Shown: in pieces, positions 50,301 to 64,000 of the stretch
Position numbering within the stretch: the stretch's first letter is position 1
Layout of the letters: every line of letters begins with the position of its first letter
Origin: Argentina anserina
Lineage: Eukaryota > Streptophyta > Magnoliopsida > Rosales > Rosaceae
Direction: 5' to 3'
DNA length: 64,000 bases
Assembly (NCBI RefSeq): GCF_933775445.1
Contig: NW_026089420.1
Location: 248,001 to 312,000 of the forward strand
Notes under the pieces: model-generated
The model's database searches: none
What the model saw: the letters and a program-made list of their open reading frames with translations, nothing else
Told to the model about the DNA's origin: nothing
Position numbers and translations under genes: made by a program

Positions 50301-52696
50301 GCAAACGATGTAAAGATACTCAGTTTGAAAGAAACACACTCCTACACTTGCAAAACTCTCAAATACAATAGAAACTCGCATCAGAAGCCTTACATAAAGA
50401 TACTCAAACGAGAAATGAAAAGATACACAATTGGAATAGTAAAGATACGCAAACGATGTAAAGATACACAATTGGAATAGTAAAGATACGCAAACGATGT
50501 AAAGATACTCAGTTTGAAAGAAACACACTCCCACACTTGCAAAACTCTCAAATTCAATAGAAACTCGCATCAGAAAGCCTTACAGAAAGATACTCAAACA
50601 AGAAATGAAAAGATACACAATTGGAATAGTAAAGATACGCAAACGATGTAAAGATACAAAATTGGAATAGTAAACATACGCAAACGATGTAAAGATACTC
50701 AGTTTGAAAGAAACACACTCCCACACTTGCAAAACTCTCAAATTCAATAGAAACTCGCATCAGAAAGCCTTACAGAAAGATACTCAAACGAGAAATGAAA
50801 AGATACTCAATTGGAATAGTAAAGATACGCAAACGATGTAATGATACACAATTAGAATAGTAAAGATACGCAAACGATGTAAAGATACTCAGTTTGAAAG
50901 AAACACACTCCCACACTTGCAACACTCTTAAATACAATAGAAACTCGCATCAGAAGCCTTACAGAAAGATACTCAAACGAGAAATGAAAAGATACACAAT
51001 TGGAATAGTAAAGATACGCAAACGATGTAAAGATACACAATTGGAATAGTAAACATACGCAAACGATGTAAAGATACTCAGTTTGAAAGAAACACACTCC
51101 CACACTTGCAAAAGTCTCAAATTCAATAGAAACTCGCATCAGAACCCTTACAGAAAGATACTCAAACGAGAAATGAAAAGATACACAATTGGAATAGTAA
51201 AGATACGCAAACGATGTAAAGATACAAAATTGGAATAGTAAACATACGCAAACGATGTAAAGATACTCAGTTTGAAAGAAACACACTCCCACACTTGCAA
51301 AACTCTCAAATTCAATAGAAACTCGCATCAGAAAGCCTTACAGAAAGATACTCAAACGAGAAATGAAAAGATAGTCAATTGGAATTGTAAAGATACGCAA
51401 ATGATGTAAAGATACACAATTGGAATAGTAAAGATACGCAAACGATGTAAAGATACTCAGTTTGAAAGAAACACACTCCTACACTTGCAAAACTCTCAAA
51501 TACAATAGAAACTCGCATCAGAAGCCTTACATAAAGATACTCAAACGAGAAATGAAAAGATACACAATTGGAATAGTAAAGATACGCAAACGATGTAAAG
51601 ATACACAATTGGAATAGTAAAGATACGCAAACGATGTAAAGATACTCAGTTTGAAAGAAACACACTCCCACACTTGCAAAACTCTCAAATTCAATAGAAA
51701 CTCGCATCAGAAAGCCTTACAGAAAGATACTCAAACAAGAAATGAAAAGATACACAATTGGAATAGTAAAGATACGCAAACGATGTAAAGATACAAAATT
51801 GGAATAGTAAACATACGCAAACGATGTAAAGATACTCAGTTTGAAAGAAACACACTCCCACACTTGCAAAACTCTCAAATTCAATAGAAACTCGCATCAG
51901 AAAGCCTTACAGAAAGATACTCAAACGAGAAATGAAAAGATACTCAATTGGAATAGTAAAGATACGCAAACGATGTAATGATACACAATTAGAATAGTAA
52001 AGATACGCAAACGATGTAAAGATACTCAGTTTGAAAGAAACACACTCCCACACTTGCAACACTCTTAAATACAATAGAAACTCGCATCAGAAGCCTTACA
52101 GAAAGATACTCAAACGAGAAATGAAAAGATACACAATTGGAATAGTAAAGATACGCAAACGATGTAAAGATACACAATTGGAATAGTAAACATACGCAAA
52201 CGATGTAAAGATACTCAGTTTGAAAGAAACACACTCCCACACTTGCAAAAGTCTCAAATTCAATAGAAACTCGCATCAGAAGCCTTACAGAAAGATACTC
52301 AAACGAGAAATGAAAAGATACACAATTGGAATAGTAAAGATACGCAAACGATGTAAAGATACAAAATTGGAATAGTAAACATACGCAAACGATGTAAAGA
52401 TACTCAGTTTGAAAGAAACACACTCCCACACTTGCAAAACTCTCAAATTCAATAGAAACTCGCATCAGAAGCCTTACAGAAAGATACTCAAACGAGAAAT
52501 GAAAAGATACTGAATTGGAATAGTAAAGATACGCAAACGATTTAAAGATACACAATTGGAATAGTAAAGATACGCAAACGATGTAAAGATACTCAGTTTG
52601 AAAGAAACACACTCCCACACTTGCAAAACTCTCAAATTCAATAGAAACTCGCATCAGAAGACTTACAGAAAGATACTGAAACGAGAAATGAAAAGA

Positions 52697-52737
52697 TACA
52701 CAATTGGAATAGTAAAGATACGCAAACGATGTAAAGA
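52697..52737. repeat. Representative 41-bp satellite subrepeat
   Basis: It runs from TACACAATTGG to ACGATGTAAAGA and is followed by an identical copy at 52738-52778. It consists of a 22-bp and a 19-bp half, each opened by AAAGATAC. Copy number per monomer (1-3) explains the 148/189/230-bp lengths. Confidence 0.92.
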
Positions 52738-54420
52738 TACACAATTGGAATAGTAAAGATACGCAAACGATGTAAAGATACTCAGTTTGAAAGAAACACA
52801 CTCCCACACTTGCAAAACTCTCAAATTCAATAGAAACTCGCATCAGAAGACTTACAGAAAGATACTGAAACGAGAAATGAAAAGATACACAATTGGAATA
52901 GTAAAGATACGCAAACGATGTAAAGATACACAATTGGAATAGTAAAGATACGCAAACGATGTAAAGATACTCAGTTTGAAAGAAACACACTCCCACACTT
53001 GCAAAACTCTCAAATTCAATAGAAACTCGCATCAGAAGACTTACAGAAAGATACTGAAACGAGAAATGAAAAGATACACAATTGGAATAGTAAAGATACG
53101 CAAACGATGTAAAGATACACAATTGGAATAGTAAAGATACGCAAACGATGTAAAGATACAAAATTGGAATAGTAAACATACGCAAACGATGTAAAGATAC
53201 TCAGTTTGAAAGAAACACACTCCCACACTTGCAAAACTCTCAAATTCAATAGAAACTCGCATCAGAAAGCCTTACAGAAAGATACTCAAACGAGAAATGA
53301 AAAGATACTCAATTGGAATAGTAAAGATGCGCAAACGATGTAAAGATACACAATTGGAATAGTAAACATACGCAAACGATGTAAAGATACTCAGTTTGAA
53401 AGAAACACACTCCCACACTTGCAAAACTCTCAAATACAATAGAAACTCGCATCAGAAGCCTTACAGAAAGATACTCAAACGAGAAATGAAAAGATACACA
53501 ATTGGAATAGTAAAGATACGCACACGATGTAAAGATACACAATTGGAATAGTAAACATACGCAAACGATGTAAAGATACTCAGTTTGAAAGAAACACACT
53601 CCCACACTTGCAAAACTCTCAAATTCAATAGAAACTCGCATCAGAAAGCCTTACAGAAAGATACTCAAACGAGAAATGAAAAGATACTCAATTGGAATTG
53701 TAAAGATACGCAAATGATGTAAAGATACACAATTGGAATAGTAAAGATACGCAAACGATGTAAAGATACTCAGTTTGAAAGAAACACACTCCTACACTTG
53801 CAAAACTCTCAAATACAATAGAAACTCGCATCAGAAGCCTTACATAAAGATACTCAAACGAGAAATGAAAAGATACACAATTGGAATAGTAAAGATACGC
53901 AAACGATGTAAAGATACACAATTGGAATAGTAAAGATACGCAAACGATGTAAAGATACTCAGTTTGAAAGAAACACACTCCCACACTTGCAAAACTCTCA
54001 AATTCAATAGAAACTCGCATCAGAAAGCCTTACAGAAAGATACTCAAACAAGAAATGAAAAGATACACAATTGGAATAGTAAAGATACGCAAACGATGTA
54101 AAGATACAAAATTGGAATAGTAAACATACGCAAACGATGTAAAGATACTCAGTTTGAAAGAAACACACTCCCACACTTGCAAAACTCTCAAATTCAATAG
54201 AAACTCGCATCAGAAAGCCTTACAGAAAGATACTCAAACGAGAAATGAAAAGATACTCAATTGGAATAGTAAAGATACGCAAACGATGTAAAGATACACA
54301 ATTGGAATAGTAAAGATACGCAAACGATGTAAAGATACACAATTGGAATAGTAAAGATACGCAAACGATGTAAAGATACTCAGTTTGAAAGAAACACACT
54401 CCCACACTTGCAACACTCTT

Positions 54421-57400
54421 AAATACAATAGAAACTCGCATCAGAAGCCTTACAGAAAGATACTCAAACGAGAAATGAAAAGATACACAATTGGAATAGT
54501 AAAGATACGCAAACGATGTAAAGATACACAATTGGAATAGTAAACATACGCAAACGATGTAAAGATACTCAGTTTGAAAGAAACACACTCCCACACTTGC
54601 AAAACTCTCAAATTCAATAGAAACTCGCATCAGAAGCCTTACAGAAAGATACTTAAACGAGAAATGAAAAGATACACAATTGGAATAGTAAAGATACGCA
54701 AACGATGTAAAGATACTCAGTTTGAAAGAAACACACTCCCACACTTGCAAAACTCTCAAATTCAATAGAAACTCGCATCAGAAAGCCTTACAGAAAGATA
54801 CTCAAACAAGAAATGAAAAGATACACAATTGGAATAGTAAAGATACGCAAACGATGTAAAGATACAAAATTGGAATAGTAAACATACGCAAACGATGTAA
54901 AGATACTCAGTTTGAAAGAAACACACTCCCACACTTGCAAAACTCTCAAATTCAATAGAAACTCGCATCAGAAAGCCTTACAGAAAGATACTCAAACGAG
55001 AAATGAAAAGATACTCAATTGAAATTGTAAAGATACGCAAATGATGTAAAGATACACAATTGGAATAGTAAAGATACGCAAACGATGTAAAGATACTCAG
55101 TTTGAAAGAAACACACTCCCACACTTGCAAAACTCTCAAATACAATAGAAACTCGCATCAGAAGCCTTACATAAAGATACTCAAACGAGAAATCAAAAGA
55201 TACACAATTGGAATAGTAAAGATACGCAAACGATGTAAAGATACACAATTGGAATAGTAAAGATACGCAAACGATGTAAAGATACTCAGTTTGAAAGAAA
55301 CACACTCCCACACTTGCAAAACTCTCAAATTCAATAGAAACTCGCATCAGAAAGCCTTACAGAAAGATACTCAAACGAGAAATGAAAAGATACTCAATTG
55401 GAATAGTACAGATACGCAAACGATGTAAAGATACACAATTGGAATAGTAAAGATACGCAAACGATGTAAAGATACACAATTGGAATAGTAAAGATACGCA
55501 AACGATGTAAAGATACTCAGTTTGAAAGAAACACACTCCCACACTTGCAAAACTCTCAAATACAATAGAAACTCGCATCAGAAGCCTTACAGAAAGATAC
55601 TCAAACGAGAAATGAAAAGATACACAATTGGAATAGTAACGATACGCAAACGATGTAAAGATACACAATTGGAATAGTAAACATACGCAAACGATGTAAA
55701 GATACTCAGTTTGAAAGAAACACACTCCCACACTTGCAAAACTCTCAAATTCAATAGAAACTCGCATCAGAAAGCCTTACAGAAAGATACTCAAACGAGA
55801 AATGAAAAGATACACAGTTGGAATAGTAAAGATACGCAACCGATGTAAAGATACACAATTGGAATAGTAAAGATACGCAAACGATGTAAAGATACTTAGT
55901 TTGAAAGAAACACACTCGCCCACTTGCAAAACTCTCAAATACAATAGAAACTCGCATCAGAAGCCTTACAGAAAGATACTCAAACGAGAAATGAAAAGAT
56001 ACACAATTGGACTAGTAAAGATACGCAAAGGATGTAAAGATACACAATTGGAATAGTAAACATACGCAAACGATGTAAAGATACTCAGTTTGAAAGAAAC
56101 ACACTCCCACACTTGCAAAACTCTCAAATTCAATAGAAACTCGCATCAGAAGCCTTACAGAAAGATACTTAAACGAGAAATGAAAAGATACACAATTGGA
56201 ATAGTAAAGATACGCAAACGATGTAAAGATACTCAGTTTGAAAGAAACACACTCCCACACTTGCAAAACTCTCAAATTCAATAGAAACTCGCATCAGAAA
56301 GCCTTACAGAAAGATACTCAAACAAGAAATGAAAAGATACACAATTGGAATAGTAAAGATACGCAAACGATGTAAAGATACAAAATTGGAATAGTAAACA
56401 TACGCAAACGATGTAAAGATACTCAGTTTGAAAGAAACACACTCCCACACTTGCAAAACTCTCAAATTCAATAGAAACTCGCATCAGAAAGCCTTACAGA
56501 AAGATACTCAAACGAGAAATGAAAAGATACTCAATTGGAATAGTAAAGATACGCAAACGATGTAAAGATACACAATTGGAATAGTAAAGATACGCAAACG
56601 ATGTAAAGATACTCAGTATGAAAGAAACACACTCCCACACTTGCAAAACTCTCAAAATACAATAGAAACTCGCATCAGAAGCCTTACAGAAAGATACTCA
56701 AACGAGAAATGAAAAGATACACAATTGGAATAGTAAAGATACGCACACGATGTAAAGATACACAATTGGAATAGTAAACATACGCAAACGATGTAAAGAT
56801 ACTCAGTTTGAAAGAAACACACTCCCACACTTGCAAAACTCTCAAATTCAATAGAAACTCGCATCAGAAAGCCTTACAGAAAGATACTCAAACGAGAAAT
56901 GAAAAGATACTCAATTGGAATTGTAAAGATACGCAAATGATGTAAAGATACACAATTGGAATAGTAAAGATACGCAAACGATGTAAAGATACTCAGTTTG
57001 AAAGAAACACACTCCTACACTTGCAAAACTCTCAAATACAATAGAAACTCGCATCAGAAGCCTTACATAAAGATACTCAAACGAGAAATGAAAAGATACA
57101 CAATTGGAATAGTAAAGATACGCAAACGATGTAAAGATACACAATTGGAATAGTAAAGATACGCAAACGATGTAAAGATACTCAGTTTGAAAGAAACACA
57201 CTCCCACACTTGCAAAACTCTCAAATTCAATAGAAACTCGCATCAGAAAGCCTTACAGAAAGATACTCAAACAAGAAATGAAAAGATACACAATTGGAAT
57301 AGTAAAGATACGCAAACGATGTAAAGATACAAAATTGGAATAGTAAACATACGCAAACGATGTAAAGATACTCAGTTTGAAAGAAACACACTCCCACACT

Positions 57401-60400
57401 TGCAAAACTCTCAAATTCAATAGAAACTCGCATCAGAAAGCCTTACAGAAAGATACTCAAACGAGAAATGAAAAGATACTCAATTGGAATAGTAAAGATA
57501 CGCAAACGATGTAATGATACACAATTAGAATAGTAAAGATACGCAAACGATGTAAAGATACTCAGTTTGAAAGAAACACACTCCCACACTTGCAACACTC
57601 TTAAATACAATAGAAACTCGCATCAGAAGCCTTACATAAAGATACTCAAACGAGAAATGAAAAGATACACAATTGGAATAGTAACGATACGCAAACGATG
57701 TAAAGATACACAATTGGAATAGTAAAGATACGCAAACGATGTAAAGATACTCAGTTTGAAAGAAACACACTCCCACACTTGCAAAACTCTCAAATTCAAT
57801 AGAAACTCGCATCAGAAGCCTTACAGAAAGATACTTAAACGAGAAATGAAAAGATACACAATTGGAATAGTAAAGATACGCAAACGATGTAAAGATACTC
57901 AGTTTGAAAGAAACACACTCCCACACTTGCAAAACTCTCAAATTCAATAGAAACTCGCATCAGAAAGCCTTACAGAAAGATACTCAAACAAGAAATGAAA
58001 AGATACACAATTGGAATAGTAAAGATACGCAAACGATGTAAAGATACAAAATTGGAATAGTAAACATACGCAAACGATGTAAAGATACTCAGTTTGAAAG
58101 AAACACACTCCCACACTTGCAAAACTCTCAAATTCAATAGAAACTCGCATCAGAAAGCCTTACAGAAAGATACTCAAACGAGAAATGAAAAGATACTCAA
58201 TTGAAATTGTAAAGATACGCAAATGATGTAAAGATACACAATTGGAATAGTAAAGATACGCAAACGATGTAAAGATACTCAGTTTGAAAGAAACACACTC
58301 CCACACTTGCAAAACTCTCAAATACAATAGAAACTCGCATCAGAAGCCTTACATAAAGATACTCAAACGAGAAATCAAAAGATACACAATTGGAATAGTA
58401 AAGATACGCAAACGATGTAAAGATACACAATTGGAATAGTAAAGATACGCAAACGATGTAAAGATACTCAGTTTGAAAGAAACACACTCCCACACTTGCA
58501 AAACTCTCAAATTCAATAGAAACTCGCATCAGAAAGCCTTACAGAAAGATACTCAAACGAGAAATGAAAAGATACACAATTGGAATAGTACAGATACGCA
58601 AACGATGTAAAGATACACAATTGGAATAGTAAAGATACGCAAACGATGTAAAGATACACAATTGGAAAAGTAAAGATACGCAAACGATGTAAAGATACTC
58701 AGTTTGAAAGAAACACACTCCCACACTTGCAAAACTCTCAAATACAATAGAAACTCGCATCAGAAGCCTTACAGAAAGATACTCAAACGAGAAATGAAAA
58801 GATACACAATTGGAATAGTAACGATACGCAAACGATGTAAAGATACACAATTGGAATAGTAAACATACGCAAACGATGTAAAGATACTCAGTTTGAAAGA
58901 AACACACTCCCACACTTGCAAAACTCTCAAATTCAATAGAAACTCGCATCAGAAAGCCTTACAGAAAGATACTCAAACGAGAAATGAAAAGATACACAGT
59001 TGGAATAGTAAAGATACGCAACCGATGTAAAGATACACAATTGGAATAGTAAAGATACGCAAACGATGTAAAGATACTTAGTTTGAAAGAAACACACTCG
59101 CCCACTTGCAAAACTCTCAAATACAATAGAAACTCGCATCAGAAGCCTTACAGAAAGATACTCAAACGAGAAATGAAAAGATACACAATTGGACTAGTAA
59201 AGATACGCAAAGGATGTAAAGATACACAATTGGAATAGTAAACATACGCAAACGATGTAAAGATACTCAGTTTGAAAGAAACACACTCCCACACTTGCAA
59301 AACTCTCAAATTCAATAGAAACTCGCATCAGAAGCCTTACAGAAAGATACTTAAACGAGAAATGAAAAGATACACAATTGGAATAGTAAAGATACGCAAA
59401 CGATGTAAAGATACTCAGTTTGAAAGAAACACACTCCCACACTTGCAAAACTCTCAAATTCAATAGAAACTCGCATCAGAAAGCCTTACAGAAAGATACT
59501 CAAACAAGAAATGAAAAGATACACAATTGGAATAGTAAAGATACGCAAACGATGTAAAGATACAAAATTGGAATAGTAAACATACGCAAACGATGTAAAG
59601 ATACTCAGTTTGAAAGAAACACACTCCCACACTTGCAAAACTCTCAAATTCAATAGAAACTCGCATCAGAAAGCCTTACAGAAAGATACTCAAACGAGAA
59701 ATGAAAAGATACTCAATTGGAATAGTAAAGATACGCAAACGATGTAAAGATACACAATTGGAATAGTAAAGATACGTAAACGATGTAAAGATACTCAGTT
59801 TGAAAGAAACACACTCCCACACTTGCAAAACTCTCAAAATACAATAGAAACTCGCATCAGAAGCCTTACAGAAAGATACTCAAACGAGAAATGAAAAGAT
59901 ACACAATTGGAATAGTAAAGATACGCACACGATGTAAAGATACACAATTGGAATAGTAAACATACGCAAACGATGTAAAGATACTCAGTTTGAAAGAAAC
60001 ACACTCCCACACTTGCAAAACTCTCAAATTCAATAGAAACTCGCATCAGAAAGCCTTACAGAAAGATACTCAAACGAGAAATGAAAAGATACTCAATTGG
60101 AATTGTAAAGATACGCAAATGATGTAAAGATACACAATTGGAATAGTAAAGATACGCAAACGATGTAAAGATACTCAGTTTGAAAGAAACACACTCCTAC
60201 ACTTGCAAAACTCTCAAATACAATAGAAACTCGCATCAGAAGCCTTACATAAAGATACTCAAACGAGAAATGAAAAGATACACAATTGGAATAGTAAAGA
60301 TACGCAAACGATGTAAAGATACACAATTGGAATAGTAAAGATACGCAAACGATGTAAAGATACTCAGTTTGAAAGAAACACACTCCCACACTTGCAAAAC

Positions 60401-60981
60401 TCTCAAATTCAATAGAAACTCGCATCAGAAAGCCTTACAGAAAGATACTCAAACAAGAAATGAAAAGATACACAATTGGAATAGTAAAGATACGCAAACG
60501 ATGTAAAGATACAAAATTGGAATAGTAAACATACGCAAACGATGTAAAGATACTCAGTTTGAAAGAAACACACTCCCACACTTGCAAAACTCTCAAATTC
60601 AATAGAAACTCGCATCAGAAAGCCTTACAGAAAGATACTCAAACGAGAAATGAAAAGATACTCAATTGGAATAGTAAAGATACGCAAACGATGTAATGAT
60701 ACACAATTAGAATAGTAAAGATACGCAAACGATGTAAAGATACTCAGTTTGAAAGAAACACACTCCCACACTTGCAACACTCTTAAATACAATAGAAACT
60801 CGCATCAGAAGCCTTACAGAAAGATACTCAAACGAGAAATGAAAAGATACACAATTGGAATAGTAAAGATACGCAAACGATGTAAAGATACACAATTGGA
60901 ATAGTAAACATACGCAAACGATGTAAAGATACTCAGTTTGAAAGAAACACACTCCCACACTTGCAAAACTCTCAAATTCAA
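54421..60981. repeat. 3182-bp higher-order satellite unit, about two copies
   Basis: The stretch from about 54421 to 57799 recurs about 3182 bp to the right, ending near 60981. Variant monomers and subrepeat numbers stay in the same order, with only scattered substitutions, mostly at the left end. It looks like a recent tandem duplication of a block of roughly 17 monomers. Confidence 0.8.
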
Positions 60982-63900
60982 TAGAAACTCGCATCAGAAA
61001 GCCTTACAGAAAGATACTCAAACAAGAAATGAAAAGATACACAATTGGAATAGTAAAGATACGCAAACGATGTAAAGATACAAAATTGGAATAGTAAACA
61101 TACGCAAACGATGTAAAGATACTCAGTTTGAAAGAAACACACTCCCACACTTGCAAAACTCTCAAATTCAATAGAAACTCGCATCAGAAAGCCTTACAGA
61201 AAGATACTCAAACGAGAAATGAAAAGATACTCAATTGGAATAGTAAAGATACGCAAACGATGTAATGATACACAATTAGAATAGTAAAGATACGCAAACG
61301 ATGTAAAGATACTCAGTTTGAAAGAAACACACTCCCACACTTGCAACACTCTTAAATACAATAGAAACTCGCATCAGAAGCCTTACAGAAAGATACTCAA
61401 ACGAGAAATGAAAAGATACACAATTGGAATAGTAAAGATACGCAAACGATGTAAAGATACACAATTGGAATAGTAAACATACGCAAACGATGTAAAGATA
61501 CTCAGTTTGAAAGAAACACACTCCCACACTTGCAAAAGTCTCAAATTCAATAGAAACTCGCATCAGAAGCCTTACAGAAAGATACTCAAACGAGAAATGA
61601 AAAGATACACAATTGGAATAGTAAAGATACGCAAACGATGTAAAGATACAAAATTGGAATAGTAAACATACGCAAACGATGTAAAGATACTCAGTTTGAA
61701 AGAAACACACTCCCACACTTGCAAAACTCTCAAATTCAATAGAAACTCGCATCAGAAGCCTTACAGAAAGATACTCAAACGAGAAATGAAAAGATACTGA
61801 ATTGGAATAGTAAAGATACGCAAACGATTTAAAGATACACAATTGGAATAGTAAAGATACGCAAACGATGTAAAGATACTCAGTTTGAAAGAAACACACT
61901 CCCACACTTGCAAAACTCTCAAATTCAATAGAAACTCGCATCAGAAGACTTACAGAAAGATACTGAAACGAGAAATGAAAAGATACACAATTGGAATAGT
62001 AAAGATACGCAAACGATGTAAAGATACACAATTGGAATAGTAAAGATACGCAAACGATGTAAAGATACTCAGTTTGAAAGAAACACACTCCCACACTTGC
62101 AAAACTCTCAAATTCAATAGAAACTCGCATCAGAAGACTTACAGAAAGATACTGAAACGAGAAATGAAAAGATACACAATTGGAATAGTAAAGATACGCA
62201 AACGATGTAAAGATACACAATTGGAATAGTAAAGATACGCAAACGATGTAAAGATACTCAGTTTGAAAGAAACACACTCCCACACTTGCAAAACTCTCAA
62301 ATTCAATAGAAACTCGCATCAGAAGACTTACAGAAAGATACTGAAACGAGAAATGAAAAGATACACAATTGGAATAGTAAAGATACGCAAACGATGTAAA
62401 GATACACAATTGGAATAGTAAAGATACGCAAACGATGTAAAGATACAAAATTGGAATAGTAAACATACGCAAACGATGTAAAGATACTCAGTTTGAAAGA
62501 AACACACTCCCACACTTGCAAAACTCTCAAATTCAATAGAAACTCGCATCAGAAAGCCTTACAGAAAGATACTCAAACGAGAAATGAAAAGATACTCAAT
62601 TGGAATAGTAAAGATGCGCAAACGATGTAAAGATACACAATTGGAATAGTAAACATACGCAAACGATGTAAAGATACTCAGTTTGAAAGAAACACACTCC
62701 CACACTTGCAAAACTCTCAAATACAATAGAAACTCGCATCAGAAGCCTTACAGAAAGATACTCAAACGAGAAATGAAAAGATACACAATTGGAATAGTAA
62801 AGATACGCACACGATGTAAAGATACACAATTGGAATAGTAAACATACGCAAACGATGTAAAGATACTCAGTTTGAAAGAAACACACTCCCACACTTGCAA
62901 AACTCTCAAATTCAATAGAAACTCGCATCAGAAAGCCTTACAGAAAGATACTCAAACGAGAAATGAAAAGATACTCAATTGGAATTGTAAAGATACGCAA
63001 ATGATGTAAAGATACACAATTGGAATAGTAAAGATACGCAAACGATGTAAAGATACTCAGTTTGAAAGAAACACACTCCCACACTTGCAAAACTCTCAAA
63101 TACAATAGAAACTCGCATCAGAAGCCTTACATAAAGATACTCAAACGAGAAATGAAAAGATACACAATTGGAATAGTAAAGATACGCAAACGATGTAAAG
63201 ATACACAATTGGAATAGTAAAGATACGCAAACGATGTAAAGATACTCAGTTTGAAAGAAACACACTCCCACACTTGCAAAACTCTCAAATTCAATAGAAA
63301 CTCGCATCAGAAAGCCTTACAGAAAGATACTCAAACAAGAAATGAAAAGATACACAATTGGAATAGTAAAGATACGCAAACGATGTAAAGATACAAAATT
63401 GGAATAGTAAACATACGCAAACGATGTAAAGATACTCAGTTTGAAAGAAACACACTCCCACACTTGCAAAACTCTCAAATTCAATAGAAACTCGCATCAG
63501 AAAGCCTTACAGAAAGATACTCAAACGAGAAATGAAAAGATACTCAATTGGAATAGTAAAGATACGCAAACGATGTAAAGATACACAATTGGAATAGTAA
63601 AGATACGCAAACGATGTAAAGATACACAATTGGAATAGTAAAGATACGCAAACGATGTAAAGATACTCAGTTTGAAAGAAACACACTCCCACACTTGCAA
63701 CACTCTTAAATACAATAGAAACTCGCATCAGAAGCCTTACAGAAAGATACTCAAACGAGAAATGAAAAGATACACAATTGGAATAGTAAAGATACGCAAA
63801 CGATGTAAAGATACACAATTGGAATAGTAAACATACGCAAACGATGTAAAGATACTCAGTTTGAAAGAAACACACTCCCACACTTGCAAAAGTCTCAAAT

Positions 63901-64000
63901 TCAATAGAAACTCGCATCAGAAGCCTTACAGAAAGATACTCAAACGAGAAATGAAAAGATACACAATTGGAATAGTAAAGATACGCAAACGATGTAAAGA

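Larger units (their letters stand above)
35306..64000. repeat. Tandem satellite array, right block
   Basis: About 28.7 kb of the same satellite as 12532-16089, resuming in phase after element B and running off the window. From length and period I estimate roughly 150-165 monomers (not counted). A typical 189-bp monomer is 52590-52778, with two 41-bp subrepeats at 52697-52737 and 52738-52778. A 230-bp monomer with three is 52968-53197. Sequence variants recur in longer blocks: a 3182-bp tandem unit, and near-identical blocks 9287 and 15,311 bp apart. Because 189 is a multiple of three, runs of 189-bp monomers give long minus-strand frames (up to 398 codons) that are not taken as genes. Confidence 0.97.

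Noticed and set aside
51989..53185. 398-codon minus-strand open frame in satellite (also 61276-62472) and many of 60-180 codons
   Set aside because: They arise because the 189-bp monomer is a multiple of three and one minus-strand frame lacks stops. They end wherever a 148-, 190- or 230-bp monomer shifts the frame. The products are a hydrophobic 63-residue repeat with no start context or recognisable domain.
35306..64000. CRISPR-like array
   Set aside because: Regularly spaced AAAGATAC boxes resemble short repeats with spacers, but the spacers are themselves repeated, there are no cas genes and the context is plant retrotransposons. It is an ordinary satellite.

Overview
The window is repeat DNA from a higher plant, most likely a eudicot (pericentromeric or centromeric heterochromatin). 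No host gene is visible. The plant assignment rests on three LTR retrotransposon units of the Athila branch of Ty3/gypsy. All three have a primer-binding site matching the 3' end of plant tRNA-Asp, LTR ends TGATAG...(T)ATCA, a DLGAS protease and an FMDD reverse transcriptase. The species cannot be determined from the sequence alone.

Layout. (1) 1-12531: Athila element A. A partial 5' LTR (1-754), an intact single-ORF gag-pro-pol gene (1529-7093), a 1.8-kb non-coding 3' region and a complete LTR (8899-11091) are followed by a second PBS, leader and truncated gag. The second stretch is the first shifted by 10,337 bp. This is a tandem LTR-internal-LTR-internal arrangement cut off at 12529-12531. 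(2) 12532-16089: a tandem satellite. (3) 16090-35305: a nested insertion. A non-autonomous Athila relative (element B, no gag or pol) sits in the satellite and is bounded by the 5-bp duplication AAACT. Its 3' LTR is interrupted by a complete element C (21722-34293), bounded by the duplication AACAT, with LTRs of equal length (2029 bp) that look identical. (4) 35306-64000: the same satellite resumes in the same phase and runs off the window.

How the parts work together. Element C carries Gag, protease, reverse transcriptase, RNase H and integrase. Element B carries only the cis signals (LTR ends, PBS, structured leader, polypurine tract), which closely match C, so B is probably mobilised by C-type proteins. 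In C a single in-frame UAG separates gag-pro from pol. Its context is UAG-CAA-UUA, the tobamovirus-type readthrough context, which suggests termination suppression sets the Gag-to-Pol ratio. Element A has no such stop. All three elements share a large leader hairpin, a second small stem with compensatory changes, a candidate splice donor, and three copies of the polypurine-tract-like motif AAGTGTGGGGT.

The satellite is hierarchical. AAAGATAC boxes about 19-23 bp apart build a 41-bp subrepeat. One, two or three subrepeats give 148-, 189- or 230-bp monomers, which are arranged in longer units including a 3182-bp tandem block and near-identical blocks 9287 and 15,311 bp apart. Comparisons were made by eye; counts and identities described as apparent were not computed.
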